Source of the DNA: Trichuris trichiura
Taxonomy: Eukaryota; Nematoda; Enoplea; Trichinellida; Trichuridae
Direction: 5' to 3'
Assembly (NCBI GenBank): GCA_037903355.1
Contig: JBAJFE010000005.1
Coordinates: 4,030,001 to 4,094,000, forward strand
Length of the DNA: 64,000 bases
Each line of letters opens with the position of its first letter. Within the stretch, counting starts at the first letter, position 1. The notes under the pieces are model-generated. The model was not told the origin of the DNA. It saw only the letters and a program-made list of their open reading frames with translations, and searched no databases. Below are positions 24,900 to 36,945 of this stretch, in pieces. Position numbers and translations under genes: made by a program.

Positions 24900-26181
24900 T
24901 CATGAGCATCCTTGTAGTTTTGCTTTATTGGCGATTTTTCGGAATAATTTAGCGACATCCGATTGCTGTATGCAGAGAACGCCAGCACCAACCATTTTGC
25001 TAGCTTCCTGAAGCAATTCACCATAAAAAGCAATTAACATGAAGTAAAGTGTACCGTTCTGTCTGCATTGCTTGCGCAAAAATAGCCGCCAGTTTTGGAG
25101 ACGGCCCAACTGGATGAATCTTCATCTCTTGCAACTTCAATTTTGTCGATTTCAATCTTATTCTCCGGTTTCACATTTTCTACTTTGTACGTTGTTGTAC
25201 AACTACTATTTAAAAGCTTTGTCGATTTTGGTTTGCTCCAAACAAGCAAATCACGCTTCAGCAGTACGTTCAGATAGCTCGAGTAGATATCTTAAAAAAG
25301 ACGAGAAAGTCAAAGCAAACGCGGGAATAAATGGATATCCAGTCACCTGTGGAGGCAACTTGTAACTTGGAGACAAATCGAAAGTTTACATTGTCCACCT
25401 TCAACCTTATGTTCCTGACGTAGGGCGTATATTTCGGTTTGGGTGGCTCAGTCAACGCCTTCAGCTCAGGTATAGTATTTAAATCTTTACCAGCTGCCTC
25501 AGTTTTCTGCGACTGGTAGAAATAAATGATGGGATCTTGATAATCAAGTACACCTCCTACACATAACGTTCAGGTATTGCATGAAGCCGTATGAATTTTT
25601 CATAGCTCACCAACATTTGCTAATTCACCACTAGGCACAGTAACACAAACGAATAATGCTGCTTTCTCTGCGTCAGGTTTAGCATCTTTGTTATTAAAGT
25701 CAGGCCACTTATCAACAGTGTGTAACAGATACCATCCTTCTTCGTCTGCTTTCCATGCTAGAACGCCTAAACAGCAAAAGCGAGCTGTAAGCAATTTCTT
25801 CTCATTAAGTTTCACACCCTTTGCAGCAGACCCACAGTCAATAGTGCTTCTGAAATTAGGTGGAAAGTTGCTGTACCCAATTACGTTGACTTCCTCTTCT
25901 TTGATGGCAGTTCCGGCCAGCTTTATTACTTGGTCCAAATCATCCGTCGCATTTTTCCACTCCGTAGTACTTTCTGTGTAAATCACTTTGGCATCCAGTT
26001 TACCGTTTACTTTGTAAAAAATCGCCCTTCAATGTAAACTGATTATTTTTAACTTAGAAAACGCAATTCGCCTTTACCATTGACCACCAGTACTGTCTCC
26101 CTCTTTTGGGCACTTCTGAGAGCCCGTCTTCGTAATGCATATAAAGCAAAGAATGTTCAGGAGAAGTAATCTCGCTTCCAT
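24900..26181 (-). CDS. secreted DNase II-like protein, catalytic histidines lost
   Basis: Multi-exon. Exon 1 (26181-26078) encodes a signal peptide, MEARLLLLNILCFICITKTG, and the first conserved Cys. An intron follows after the Trp codon. Then come WAIFYKVNGKLD, a middle block with AAKGVLAWKADEEGWYLLHT, an LxEL-type linker (IPELKALTEPPK), SSCTTTYKVENVK, DSSSWAVSKTGGYFC and a terminal exon GAGVLCIQQSDVAKLF ending at 24900. Order and Cys positions follow the DNase II family. The first catalytic motif, HTKG, is AAKG here, and the second, DHSKW, is DSSSW, so both histidines are gone and nuclease activity is not expected. Family knowledge: large sets of secreted DNase II-like proteins without catalytic residues occur in Trichinella. 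Possible role: nucleic-acid binding outside the cell. Confidence 0.85.
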
Positions 26182-26909
26182 TGGCAACTCGCTGCTCACT
26201 TAGCCGTCATGCTTGCTATACGTATATATATGGGGCAAAAGGTACCGCAAAGAAAGGCTGAACAAATGCTTCATACCAAACGGCATATTGTTTTGTCACA
26301 CCCATCGCGCAACAGCAAATTCAAAAACTTTTTCATTTTTTCAAACGACCATTACAAGCCAGCATTACGACGTAAATTTGCCTATACGCATTTGCCATTT
26401 TGGCCGGATTGATGTGTACTCAAAAGCGCAAACTGTATCTGCATTTCGTTATTTGTTCAAGCGCCCCCAACAACGACAGCCAATGCGACGTGGAAGTTAT
26501 AGCTTCAATCGCTGATAAAGGTGAGCAAAACCTATTTCGGAAGGAAATTTTCTTTAAAGCAAAATTCGAGCTTCCACAACTTTTCTTTGCTCCTCTTTTA
26601 ACCAACCAACTAACTCGAAAACTTAAACGTGACGTCTGTAAAGCTTTGCGGATGGAAAAGTTGCTGCACAAGGAAAAACAAGATAAAATATTTCAGTCGC
26701 TACCTTTTTTGCTCTTTTTTCACTTGATTGTCCCGTTGTTCGTCCATAGCGGCACACAATGTTGCTGCAGATTTCATTAAGCTTCTTTTCTTCATATCAT
26801 CATTCCTTTAATTCTTCCATACGTGTATGTGTTAATTTGTACTTTATTCGTTATTCATAATGAATTGGCTTTAATTACGGAGTCCAAATGCCGTCGAAAA
26901 AACGTTTAT

Positions 26910-26955
26910 TTCTCCGGAAATTTCGGGTCGAACGAGACCCGTCTTCAGCGGTTAT
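26910..26955. repeat. CCGGA / CGGGTC-GACCCG hairpin motif, copy 1
   Basis: On the minus strand: CGCTGAAGACGGGTC, a short loop, GACCCGAAATTTCCGG. The CGGGTC/GACCCG arms pair perfectly. The same arrangement recurs at 46490-46535 and, weakly and inverted, at 46650-46680. Confidence 0.65.
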
Positions 26956-27050
26956 AAGTTGAATGAATTCACCGAATGAACCAATGCATTATGAAAAATT
27001 ATTGTACCGTACCAAGACACCATTTATTCGTTATCACACGAAAAGAATCT

Positions 27051-27163
27051 TTTAAAAAAACATTTTACAGTCCTAACCCGTTTGTTTTTTAATACAACGT
27101 TTATTGATGTTAATAAACGTTCCACATAAAAACGGGTTAGAACTGTAAAGTGTTTTTCAAAAA
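27051..27163. repeat. near-perfect palindrome (foldback element)
   Basis: The left arm (27051-27083) contains TTTTACAGTCCTAACCCGTT; the right arm (27128-27163) contains AACGGGTTAGAACTGTAAAG, its near-exact reverse complement. The interior AACGTTTATTGATGTTAATAA is itself palindromic. Typical of a small foldback or MITE-like element. Confidence 0.7.
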
Positions 27164-27365
27164 ATCAAAAAGAACCCGCTATGAAGAAGAGAGAAAGAAA
27201 AAAAGAAGAGAAAAGAATCTAACTTAATTTTTCGAACAATATTATTCATTCTCTATTTTACTATTTTATGTTTTCCTACCCGTATGTATGATATTGAACC
27301 TTAGCTACAAAATAGGTGGTTTTTCTGTTTTAAGCTCTCCTTCTCTCCTTCCTTTGAAATTGCAG

Positions 27366-29597
27366 TGTCCCGAACATGACATCTTTACAAGGAAGTATTA
27401 TTTCACGCTAGTGACAAGCATACAGTCTGTCGATGCGGAGATGAAAAAGCTAAACTGTTCAGCTCCTATTCAAGAGGTATACAGGCTAAATGCTATAGCT
27501 TTATATAAAGACTGGATATCTTGTAAACGCGGTGGGGATTTTTTCATTTCGTCTTCCTACAGCTAACGGGATGCCGAAAATCTTTAGCTAATGTACGTAA
27601 TACTTAGTATTTTATTCATTTCTCAAATATTCTATACAGCATCTAATGACGAGAACCGGCAAAGTATTAAACTGAATTTTTTTACCTGTGCTGCCGCAAG
27701 CCAACGGTGGCGACACCTACGGGGCAAAATGGGTTGCTTTTCCCGCTATTCTGCATAGGCTTAGGCTACGGAGGAACAGGATAACCAATAAGGATATGAG
27801 AAACATTGAATGCACTGACCGCAGGAGCTTGCTGGCTATCGTGTCCAGTCCTAACTTCAGCTTAGGCCAAAAATACAATGACAGTACGCTTTTTCCAGCA
27901 GGTGGCGCCACTGCGTGTTTGCGGGGGCGTAGCTGACAAGACCGTAAAAGCCTGTATTGTGAAAATAGGATTCACACTTCACCTTAATTTATTCGAACCT
28001 TCATAAAATGTCTAATTGCATACGTTGTCCGTCATATCGCTTATGAAGTTTGGCCAAATTCATTGACTTCAATATCCCGATATACAGCGAAACCTCCGTA
28101 ATCCGAATCCCTCTCTAATCCGAATTCGTGGAAGAGAACAATAGAACGACCGTACGCAGCAAAGATAATTAGGCTACTTGGGCGAAACGCGCAGTCATTT
28201 GGCGGAAACAGCTATAAGGGCAGCAAACAACCAGCCAATGGTCCTTCCGGTATACGCTAACATAGGCACGGTCCAGCCACGGCTCTAGCGGGCTAATCTG
28301 GACCAATAGGCTGGTTGCAACAATTCACCTCGGGACATAGGCTTCCACAAATAAACGGAAATATGCAACATAGCGGTCAATATTGACATTGGACAGAGCT
28401 TGTCATATGTGTATCAATACGCCGCGAGAGGACCGTCAATCTAAATGCAAGATGTGCACAAAAATAGAATCGTGTTATGTGAAGGTATGGCTACCACTTA
28501 TCTGAAGGTAGGACTACCACCGCATTATACGAGAAGAGACCGTATTTAAGGAGAGCAATACGGGAGTCATTATCACTGTGTTCTGGTGTGTTATAAGGTT
28601 GTGCAGTTGTCCAAATGTATAAAAGGGAGCACATTACGCTCACGATAGAGAAGAAGGTGGAGACAATCAAAGCATTGAAGAGGAAGAGGGGAGTGACCGG
28701 CCGAAGAACAGGAAGAATGCGATGGACGGCGCTTTTTATGCTTAAAAAGCGTTCGTGACTTAGCCGCTAGCAAACGTCAAAACCTGTTGAAGCAGACGCT
28801 AATAATTGACTACATAAAATAAACTTAGACCTCGTTGACTTATATTGCACAGGTAGAAGGAAGGACGGGCATCGGAACGCGTGCGAGGAAACAAAGGTTA
28901 CAATGGCCCAGAAATCACGCAATAATCGGCAGATAACTCAATTTCCTTTCTAGCCAATAGAACTGGCCAGCAACTACGAATATTGGAAAATAAGTTCATC
29001 GCAACTATTTCCATGTCGCTTCGCGGTACAGCGTCCGCACCATATAAGAAACTCGTTTCCGCTGGTCAATCGTTTTCTTTGATCAGACGGACTTCGCTGT
29101 TCTCGTTAAGCTATTCACCGCTTGCAGAGGCTGACATCGCGCTATAGACGCCAGGAAAATGCATCTAAAATTGCATTACCTGCTTTTCTGTGCCCAACTG
29201 TAAGCCTCCTCCATAATCCGAATTCTTCTATAATCCGAACTACCCCCGCCCCGACGTGTTCGGATTAGGGAGGTTTCACTGTATAACAGATACTGTATCA
29301 TTGTTTAACACTAATGGCTTTGGGTTTTTTTGCCTGAACTTCGTTTTGCAGAATCGTCGATTGTTCGAAAAGTCTACGCGCAATGACGTTCAGATCAATT
29401 CACAGCGTCGACCCGTTCGGAATTTCTTCCTTTCAAGAATGCGACCTTTAACGGTAGGAGGTAAGTGTGCTTTTGAAATTGCGGGAAAAGCATCTTTAAG
29501 CGAATACTTTTCCTCATTTCTTCCAAAATCACCCTTTCGGGATTGCGAAACATTTTCTTCATGTAGCGCGGTCTACCAGCTTTGCTCATTTGCATAA
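27366..29597 (+). CDS. unidentified multi-exon gene, 3' part, hosting a pogo-like insertion
   Basis: A chain of exon-like blocks, all in phase 0 with good splice sites: 27366-27476 (TTGCAG / GTATAC), 27563-27592 (CTACAG / GTACGT), 27640 to a donor GTATTA near 27655, then 29352-29453 (TTGCAG / GTAGGA), and 29580-29597 ending in a stop. Without the last intron it would instead stop at 27675. The translation begins CPEHDIFTRKYYFTLVTS and contains LNCSAPIQE, LTGCRKSLAN, HLMTRTGK, then a basic RRPVRNFFLSRMRPLT segment. Cysteines suggest a secreted or lumenal protein. The family and the 5' exons were not recognised. The pogo-like element 28085-29281 would lie in the intron 27656-29351. Confidence 0.4.
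27697..27945. repeat. dispersed element with inverted ends, copy 1
   Basis: The left end carries GGTGGCGACACCT and the right end GCAGGTGGCGCCACTG, in inverted relation. The interior has CATAGGCTTAGGCTACGG and CAGCTTAGGCC. Similar blocks in the same order occur at 46750-46945. A non-autonomous DNA element is likely. Confidence 0.55.
28085..29281 (+). mobile_element. degenerate pogo/Tigger-like (Tc1-mariner superfamily) transposon
   Basis: Terminal inverted repeats: the left end reads CAGCGAAACCTCCGTAATCC and the right end is the reverse complement of CAGTGAAACCTCCCTAATCC. Both are flanked by TA (28083-28084 and 29282-29283), the expected target duplication. Length is 1197 bp, with extra AATCCGAAT subterminal words on both sides. 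Around 28621-28760 the plus strand reads KREHITLTIEKKVETIKAL, resembling the N-terminal helix-turn-helix of Tigger/CENP-B transposases. A stop follows at the end of that block, and no catalytic DDE domain is left. So it is a decayed or non-autonomous copy. Confidence 0.82.
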
Positions 29598-31548
29598 TCG
29601 ACATTCGGACCAACGAGAGTCATCGACTATTGATACAAAAAGGTTCTTAGGGGGAAAAGTTTTCCCGCTTTTCAGCTCCCAAAACACTACAATAGGGTTC
29701 GGTAAGCGTTAGAATTTTCATTGCTTATTCCATTACCGCTAACTGCCCTGTAATGGTATGGACGCGATGTTTTCAACGTTGGACGTTTTGACTTCCGAAA
29801 TTATTTTGCTTTTATGTTTGTTCCTTAGTACCAGCACGGCAAATGAACGCGCGGGATAAAGTATGCAAATAAAGATTCGTTAATATTACGCCCACGTGAA
29901 AAATGAGGACATACGCAGTTGTTACAAAAAGTATACTTTAAATGTGCTGATTAATCGATTTTTACTTCGCTTTTCAATTCCAACAAATATTAATAGAATA
30001 GCGAAGCGCTTCATTATTTAGCGGCCATCTTGACGTTGAATTGATAAAAATAAGATTTGCAATCGGAGGAGAGGAAAAAAATGGCAAAAGGCTGTTTTGA
30101 AACAAAAGTGAGATGTTCAAAAAACATAGACGGCCTACGGGTGGTGGGTGAGCGCGAAAATGTCAATTAACATCGCAACAGCAGCAACACTCCAATAAGC
30201 AAAGCTGACAAAAATATTATTCAATTGAGTAAGCTTTTAGAAAAAAACAAACCGCAAACGACCGAATCGTCGTGACGAGACAATGGTGAAGTTGATTTAT
30301 GCAAAATAACAAAGTTATCGAATGAGCAAACGCTTGAATTGTCAACATGCGATTAGGTGGCAGTTCGCCTCTACTGATCAACAGGTGCTCAGCGGAAAAT
30401 ATTAACATTTGCCGAGCCGGCCTTTAAGCAGCGTTTGAAAGTGAACAACGAGTAGCCGTGCAATCATCGTAATTCACTAATGCCAATAGGCACTGTTGGA
30501 AATGGTCGATTCATCCGAAGTTCTATTCTTTTTTAAGTGGCAATAAAGGCAACGCTATGGCTGATTCAATGACGCTTTCGTCAAATGCGCACGTTCGTTT
30601 GGAGATGATGATGACAAATGGAACAGAGAGGAGAAAGTGCATATTATGTTTTCCATCCGCCGGCAACTGTCCCACTTTCATTCATTCACCATTAATCGCT
30701 GTGAAAATGATTTTTCGTTAAACTTAGCCGTCTCACGATTCCATCGGCTAGCTGCTGCTGCGATGCATATTCCTCCTTCATCGCGCAACATTAAGCGTTG
30801 CTCGTCAAAAGTCGTCGTTGCATAATTCTTGCAAAATTTTAGTAACGACCATCGCTACGACTCATCCAATTAGTCAGCAACGTTAAACACTAAGCGACTA
30901 ACTCTTTCGTCGACTTCATCTGCCACGCGCACGTTGCCTATTGACTAGCCCGTTAATATTATTTGGTTTTCGCGAAACGCATTGGTCCCATTCCACTCGC
31001 GAGACTTCTTCACGCCGACGATGCCGTCGCTATCGTTCCTTTCTCATTCTCTCTTTACCCCTTTCAATCTTTCACGTCATATCGATGATCCGCGGAGGGC
31101 AGAATTTTAAATTTTAAAATTTTTGCTTCTCCCGCCACCCCCGCAACAATTTCTTCGCATGTCCACACTGGCGGTCCAATGCCTACATCCCGCCGTGCAT
31201 TTTGCATCGATACGGCCGAAGCATATCCCTTTGGACCAATGATGGCGCGTAGCCAATTCCGCTCGATCGATCGCGTTACAAGTTTGTCGCGTCGGCGAAA
31301 AATTTCTTCACAAAGACCGGAGGTCATCATCGAGACATCATTCCGCGACGGACCCGCGTCTGGTCGAGTCCAAAAAGAGTTTGTTGATTTTTTCCGACTA
31401 GCTTCTTACGCCGGCAATATCCCTGCAACCATGCAAGGCACTTTGTACTCGTCTACTAAAAAAGGTACAATAACTTTTCAGCCAGAGCGCAATGTCAGCG
31501 AAGGAGAATTGATCATCAGCCGACCGAGCCTATCACAGCAAGGACGAA
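29598..31548. other. intergenic region upstream of the tetraspanin
   Basis: No gene I can support. Open frames overlap on both strands at 31064-31548 in a locally GC-richer stretch just upstream of the tetraspanin ATG, but none shows a family match. This part may be promoter or 5' UTR. Confidence 0.4.
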
Positions 31549-32831
31549 ATGGCCTTAGGCTGCGGTGCCAAGGTTCTAAAATATTGTATCTTTGCGTTCA
31601 ACTTGATTTTTTTTGTAAGCTACGCTCCTTAGCAGCCGCAACGTCACGCTTTGGCTTTGTTTAGATAGCCGGAGTAGTATGCCTAAGCATCGGCATATGG
31701 CTGATCGTCGACAACATGGCGCTGGACCGTTTGGCCAACGCAAGCGAGCATATTGCCAGTTCGGCAGCTTTCAAAGAATTCGCCAGCAAACCACAGGCCG
31801 TTCACGACATTGGCATAATCCTAACCGCAGGTGGAAGCGTCATTTTCATCATAGCCTTCCTTGGATGCTGCGGTGCAATGAAGGAATGGCGCCCGTTGCT
31901 CGTGCTGGTACGATTACGCGTAGAAGTCTTTAAGGGTCATTGATCTTCGCGGTCGATAAAACCAAACGTCGCGGGTCGGATCGATCATTGCAACGGACGA
32001 CAAGCTAAGCAAATCGTTGCAATACTTGGTCGACCAAGTCAAGCTCATCCCATAAAAGCAAAAGCACTCGCGACTACGCGTCTCTTTCTAAAAGCTAACT
32101 GAGTACTTCTTTTTTACCTTCAGTATGCGATATGCTTGATGATCATTCTGGCTGTCGAGATAGCCGCGGCAATTTACGCAGGTGTCAACAGAACAAACGT
32201 AAGTAAACAGTGCCCCAATGGGGGTTCACCTCCGTATTGATGCTTGAATGAAAGCTTTACAGCTGGAGGCAAGCACCAAAATGCTGATGCACGAATCCGT
32301 AAAGGACTACAATGGCACAACAAGCAGCGCCAACGGTGTCCGTGCCGCTTGGGACAGCATTATGAATCAGGTACGAGCATCGAGGCGACTTTAGCATCAC
32401 CGGTTGAAATATGCAGTACGAATGCTGCGGTATTGAATCTCGACCGGGAGAGTTCAACGTCAGCAGTTGGTACAAGGCCTTCAGGCCACCGGAGCCATTT
32501 CCGGCGCCTTGCTGCAAAAACCCCGTTCCTTGGAGCCCGGATACCTATTGTAGGGCCAGCCAGAGATATCAACATGTAAGAAAAGTTATAATAACCTATA
32601 CGCTAAAGTAGTTCGCATTTAATTCTTCAGGGTTGCTACGACGCTTTGCGTGAAGTTATCGAAAGCAAACTAGTGATCGTGATCAGCGTCGGGGCTGCGG
32701 TAGCTCTTATACAGGTGAGGAATAGGCGTCAAGCTTTGCTCAATGAAAATCACTTAAACTATTATGCATAGATTATTGGTCTCGTTTTTGCCCTGTGCCT
32801 ATGTCAGGCCATCTCTGAAGAAGCGCAGTGA
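31549..32831 (+). CDS. tetraspanin
   Basis: Seven exons with consistent phases: 31549-31614, 31665-31907, 32124-32198, 32263-32370, 32417-32575, 32631-32714 and 32772-32831, 264 residues. TM1 is YCIFAFNLIFFIAGVV with SIGIWLI; TM2 is SVIFIIAFLGCCGAMKEW, including the tetraspanin C-C-G loop; TM3 is YAICLMIILAVEIAAAIYAG. The large loop has the hallmark YECCGIE (CCG), PAPCCKN and GCYDALRE cysteines. TM4 is VIVISVGAAVALIQIIGLVF, and a short cytoplasmic tail follows. Family knowledge: an organiser of membrane microdomains that partners with integrins or proteases. A polyadenylation-like AATAAA sits at 32847-32852, 16 nt after the stop. I cannot assign a vertebrate orthologue. Confidence 0.93.
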
Positions 32832-33099
32832 ATGGAAAAAGTTGAAAATAAACTAGTCAAAAGATTACGGCCACGAAGGACACCTACGAGTGGAACATCC
32901 GGCCAGACGAAAAAGACGCTCAATTAAGGTTGCCCGCACCTAGCTCACACTTCGACACTTTACGTTAACGACCCATAGTCATTAAGTTGAAGGCAAAATT
33001 TACACGAATGAAATTTGCGTGCCGTGCGTACGCAACAAAAGTAAAAAGTGCGTCTGTGCAGCAGGTTTACGGCCAAAGGGAAAAACGCATTGCTTACGT

Positions 33100-33332
33100 T
33101 TAATTGTCCGTTGGCACTACTTGATAGGCTGCGGACAAACCATCGGTCGAATCGAGCGCGGCTGAGTCGTCCGAAGCGACAAAGATGGATTGCAGAAAGC
33201 CGGAAACAGCCGCCGCTTCTCTCAGGTCGTCCACCTCCTCTGCCAACGTTGCGTGCAACTTGCCAAACCTTTCCTTGGCAAGTTTGGGTAGGAAAAATGC
33301 CTTTGGACAACTAACATCTGCAACAAACGAAC
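33100..33332 (-). CDS. hypothetical small protein, probable terminal exon
   Basis: A minus-strand frame after a TTGTTGCAG acceptor near 33332, reading VSCPKAFFLPKLAKERFGKL, then EEVDDLREAAAVSGFLQSI and SAAYQVVPTDN before the stop. It looks like real helical coding sequence. A hydrophobic upstream block (SVHLLFILVVMQYAY) could be a signal peptide, but its phase does not join cleanly to this exon. No family recognised. Confidence 0.35.
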
Positions 33333-33419
33333 GCGGCAAGTCAACAACAATCGCAAAAAGACACGTAAGCATATTGCATTACGACAAGGATGAAAAGCAA
33401 GTGCACCGAGTAAGAATTT

Positions 33420-34878
33420 GAAAGAAAAATTTTAACCTGAACGTTTAAAGCTGTTTTTATAAAAAAAAAATACTCCCGGAAATTGTGACTCGCGCAAGAA
33501 AGAGCAATGTCGTACACAACCTCACCTTGCATTATTTCGGAGCGCTAAGCGCACCTGCTTAGTTCTTTTATTACGTTAAACCGAAAAGTTGCGGAGGAGA
33601 CGCATTCGTTTTTTTTTTAAATTTTGAAAAGAGCGCATGCAAATTTTTGGCTCAACACCGAAACGCAATAAACAAATTCGGACGAAACAAAAATGATAAA
33701 GAGAACCGAGTGGGCCTCGCGACCATAAGCAAATGAGCTTCTTGAATAAACGCTGCCGGTTTTGGCATGCAACCGCGCGCTTTTAGATTTGAAATTATTT
33801 AAATTTCCTACCAACTGCGCCTCTTTTCAACGTTCCAACGAAAGTTGAGCAGTCGTTTTCTAAAAGAAGCAACTTCGGCGCGGTGGCCGCAACGGCGAAA
33901 GCATTAATAAATTTGAATTTAAGAAAAAAAAGCTTAACGCGCTAGTTAGACAGCAGGCGCGCTAAAGCACCGCTGCGTTTCTTGAATAAAAAAAGTTCTA
34001 TGACACGGGAAGTTGTTGCCAGATTGCAAACTGACTAGAGACTGGATGCGCATGCAATTGCACGCAAAATAATAATGTTTGCAATACATCCCGTTTGATA
34101 GAGATCGATGGAGACGAACAAAACCACTCATCATTAACACTCCCACGTCGTAACGACACATTGTGAATATGGATTCCCTTAAACAACTTGATCAAATGAG
34201 CGAAAAATCTTACGTCTCAACGAAACTACTAAAACGGAATTTAAGTGTCCAATCACGTGACAACACTGAGGATGAGCTGACAGCATGACTATAGGACTAG
34301 AATAGAAGCTATGATTAATAACGAACGCTTTGAGATTAGATAAAGAAAAAAGCGTTGACTATAGCACCAATGAGATAAGGAGCACATAAGGTATATAATA
34401 AAGCTGTAAAAGCAAACGGACGTCACAAAGGAGGAAGTGAGAAGTGGGAAAAACAGACTGGCACGAAATGGACCTCTGAAAAGCATCATACGAAAAAGTT
34501 ATAAGCAACAGCCGCTCTCAAAGGAAACTCGCCCGTACAACCTAAAGAAGCTGAGCGTGTTAACATCAATACAACGCTATTTTTCATGCACGCGGCCATT
34601 TGAATTCGTGAACAATGGAAGACCGATTAGCGTCACTTAAGGGACGTCATCCCATTAAGACGAATGCTAGCAATTCATACGACTTGCATACTTTTGCTTT
34701 TTCTTCCTCTTCTTACTAAGGTACTATTTCGTCGGCTTTCGGGCAAACATCTTAGCAAGCAATAGAATTATGTCAAAAAACGTTTGGCAAATGATAACAC
34801 GCAATGGAAGCCAACTGGTGACGTAAACACACTTTGGCAAAGCTTCAAAAAGTCATGACAGCCAAACCCGCCATTTTC
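33420..34878. other. intergenic region downstream of UTP15
   Basis: Short, low-information frames only. Nothing supportable. Confidence 0.4.
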
Positions 34879-36945
34879 TTAGTTGTTACGCCCTAAAGCG
34901 CGCAGTAATGTTGAAACAACCATATGCTTGTAAGTTAAACACTGAATTTTACGCACTATTACAACAAATGCAAATCTTTCGGAGATAAGCAATAACGCGT
35001 TCGTACTAACAAAGTGTTACCTATGAGGACGGAGGCGACTTCAAGCAGCGTATTCATAAAACGCGGCTCGCGAATGTTTCTGGAAAAGACAACACAACTT
35101 GAGTAGGCCAATTTGGGAACAATAGAAGCCGTACCTTTCCAAGAATAAAAGCAAGTGAAGTAAACTTTTTTCCTCCAAATCAGAGAGCGCCTTTTTAAGG
35201 ACATCCCTACGAATCAATTCGCGGAATATGGACACCGCTATCTCAGGATGATTGTCTCCGTCAGGCGGCTATTATTCGCCCCAATTAATTAAGTATACGG
35301 CCGTTGATAGCTGTTGCCTACCACTGTAACAAGTCCAACAAGTTTGCGATACTGGAACGCCTTTAGCAGCCTGTCATGTTTGGGCAAAAACGGGCGTCTA
35401 TTACTTTTCACAACGTAGGTATTCTGAACAAAACAAAATAGCCAGTTGGTCAAGATTTGCAAAGACCATTAAAGGTTTTGCGTATACCTCCACTTTCTGA
35501 ACAATGGTACGACCATAGTCGTCTCGCAAACTGGTCTTCTCCGACTCCAATGAACGATTGCGCGGGACTTTACGCTGACGAACGGAAAGGAGACCCGAAG
35601 CCATGCCGACAGCGAGGAACGAATCGTCCATCTGAAATGTCTGTATGTTAATAAATAGGCCTATTATGGAAAGTGACCTTACGAGAACAGAAAAGGATAA
35701 AATTGGTCCCTTAAACTTCATATCAGCCGCTACGTCCATAGTTTGTACATTGTACACTTTGATATGACTGAATAATAATGATAAGAATGCTTTTCATAGA
35801 AATTCCACTTAGAGCACTCACTGGTCCAGAGAACCTGACATGAAGCGCGTATTGTTGGAACAGAATCGCACATCGGTAACAGTTTTATGATGACGACTTA
35901 GTTGAGCAACCTTTCGACCACCTTCGACATCCCATACAGTGAGCACAGTACCACCTGATGCAATAGCTTATGTAAGGGAGTTGACGATGCGTAATAGTGA
36001 TACCTACCAGCAACAACTAACAATTTTCCAGTGTCATCCATGGCTATCGACTCTACAGGATAACCATGTTCCAACAACATTGTATACGAACTTTGCCTGT
36101 CGTCCCACATTCTCACTGTGTGGTCGTACGAACCTGCAAAGTCAACATGCAAACTACGTTGTGAAAGTTAAGAAACTTTACCGGATACAATCAAATTGGA
36201 TGATCTACACAATCCGCAACGTACGCTATCCTGGAAAAAATCACCATATTTTCATAAGGATCAATTTGCCGTTGAAAGCTACCTCATGACCACTGAATGA
36301 TCGAAGTTCACTTCCTGTAGCTAGATCCCAATATTTTACTGTGAAGTCATCGGAGAATGACGCCAAGTGATAGCCTTCGGCGGTGAACTTGCACGCGCGC
36401 ACGGAACTGAAAGAAAGTGTTTGAAAATTTTTCAAATCGCTTGAACGGGCACCGCACCCTTTGTGCCCTTTGAAATGGCGTTGCTCGGACATTGTGGACA
36501 TGCTGAAAACGCGAAAGCGATTGCTCTCATCGCCGACTGCTATCATTTTCCCGTCGCCGCGAATGTTCAAGCACAATGCGTTGTAGTTGAACTTGCCAAT
36601 CTCTCGAATTCGACTGCCGGACAACAAGTCAAACAATGGTACCTGCAAATACAAAAGCTACCGTAATGAGCCAGTACGAATTTTACGTTCAAACCGACTC
36701 ACTTTAGTTGAGCAAGCAGCAGCGCAGTATACGGTATTGGTGGACGATAGATCGACAGCAGTGACACTTCCGCTTTCTTGAAATTCCAATGGTGACTGTA
36801 AGAAATTGGGAAATTTCAATTTAAAATTATCGAAGCAGACCGAGTCATTGCTTACCATCCAGCTTTTCCAATAAATTTCCTCATCGGAGAGGACGTGACC
36901 TTTTTTTGCATACTGGATGATCTCTGTAGCCTTGAATTCGCCCAT
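34879..36945 (-). CDS. UTP15: UTP15, U3 snoRNP / SSU processome WD40 protein
   Basis: Multi-exon. The start at 36945 reads MGEFKATEIIQYAKKGHVLS then EEIYWKSWM, like the human UTP15 N-terminus. WD repeats follow: SGSRIREIGKFNYNALCLNI, FRVFSMSTMSEQRHFKGHKG, ACKFTAEGYHLASFSDDFTV with KYWDL, SYDHTVRMWDDRQSS, TVLTVWDVEGGRKVAQLSRH and LAVGMASGLLSVRQRKVPR. The UTP15 C-terminal domain comprises PFLPKHDRLLKAFQYRKLV, PEIAVSIFRELIRRDVLKKA and REPRFMNTLLEVASVLI. The last exon appears to end HMVVSTLLRALGRNN at 34879, but its join to the preceding exon was not resolved. Family knowledge: nucleolar, needed for 18S rRNA maturation and pre-rRNA transcription. Confidence 0.9.

Larger units (their letters stand above)
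26182..27365. other. intergenic region with hairpin and palindrome
   Basis: Contains plus-strand frames around 26213-26780. The one near 26412-26520 ends in a donor-like GTGAGC but its phase does not fit the next exon block at 27366. It also holds the hairpin motif near 26920 and the palindrome near 27051-27163. Confidence 0.4.
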
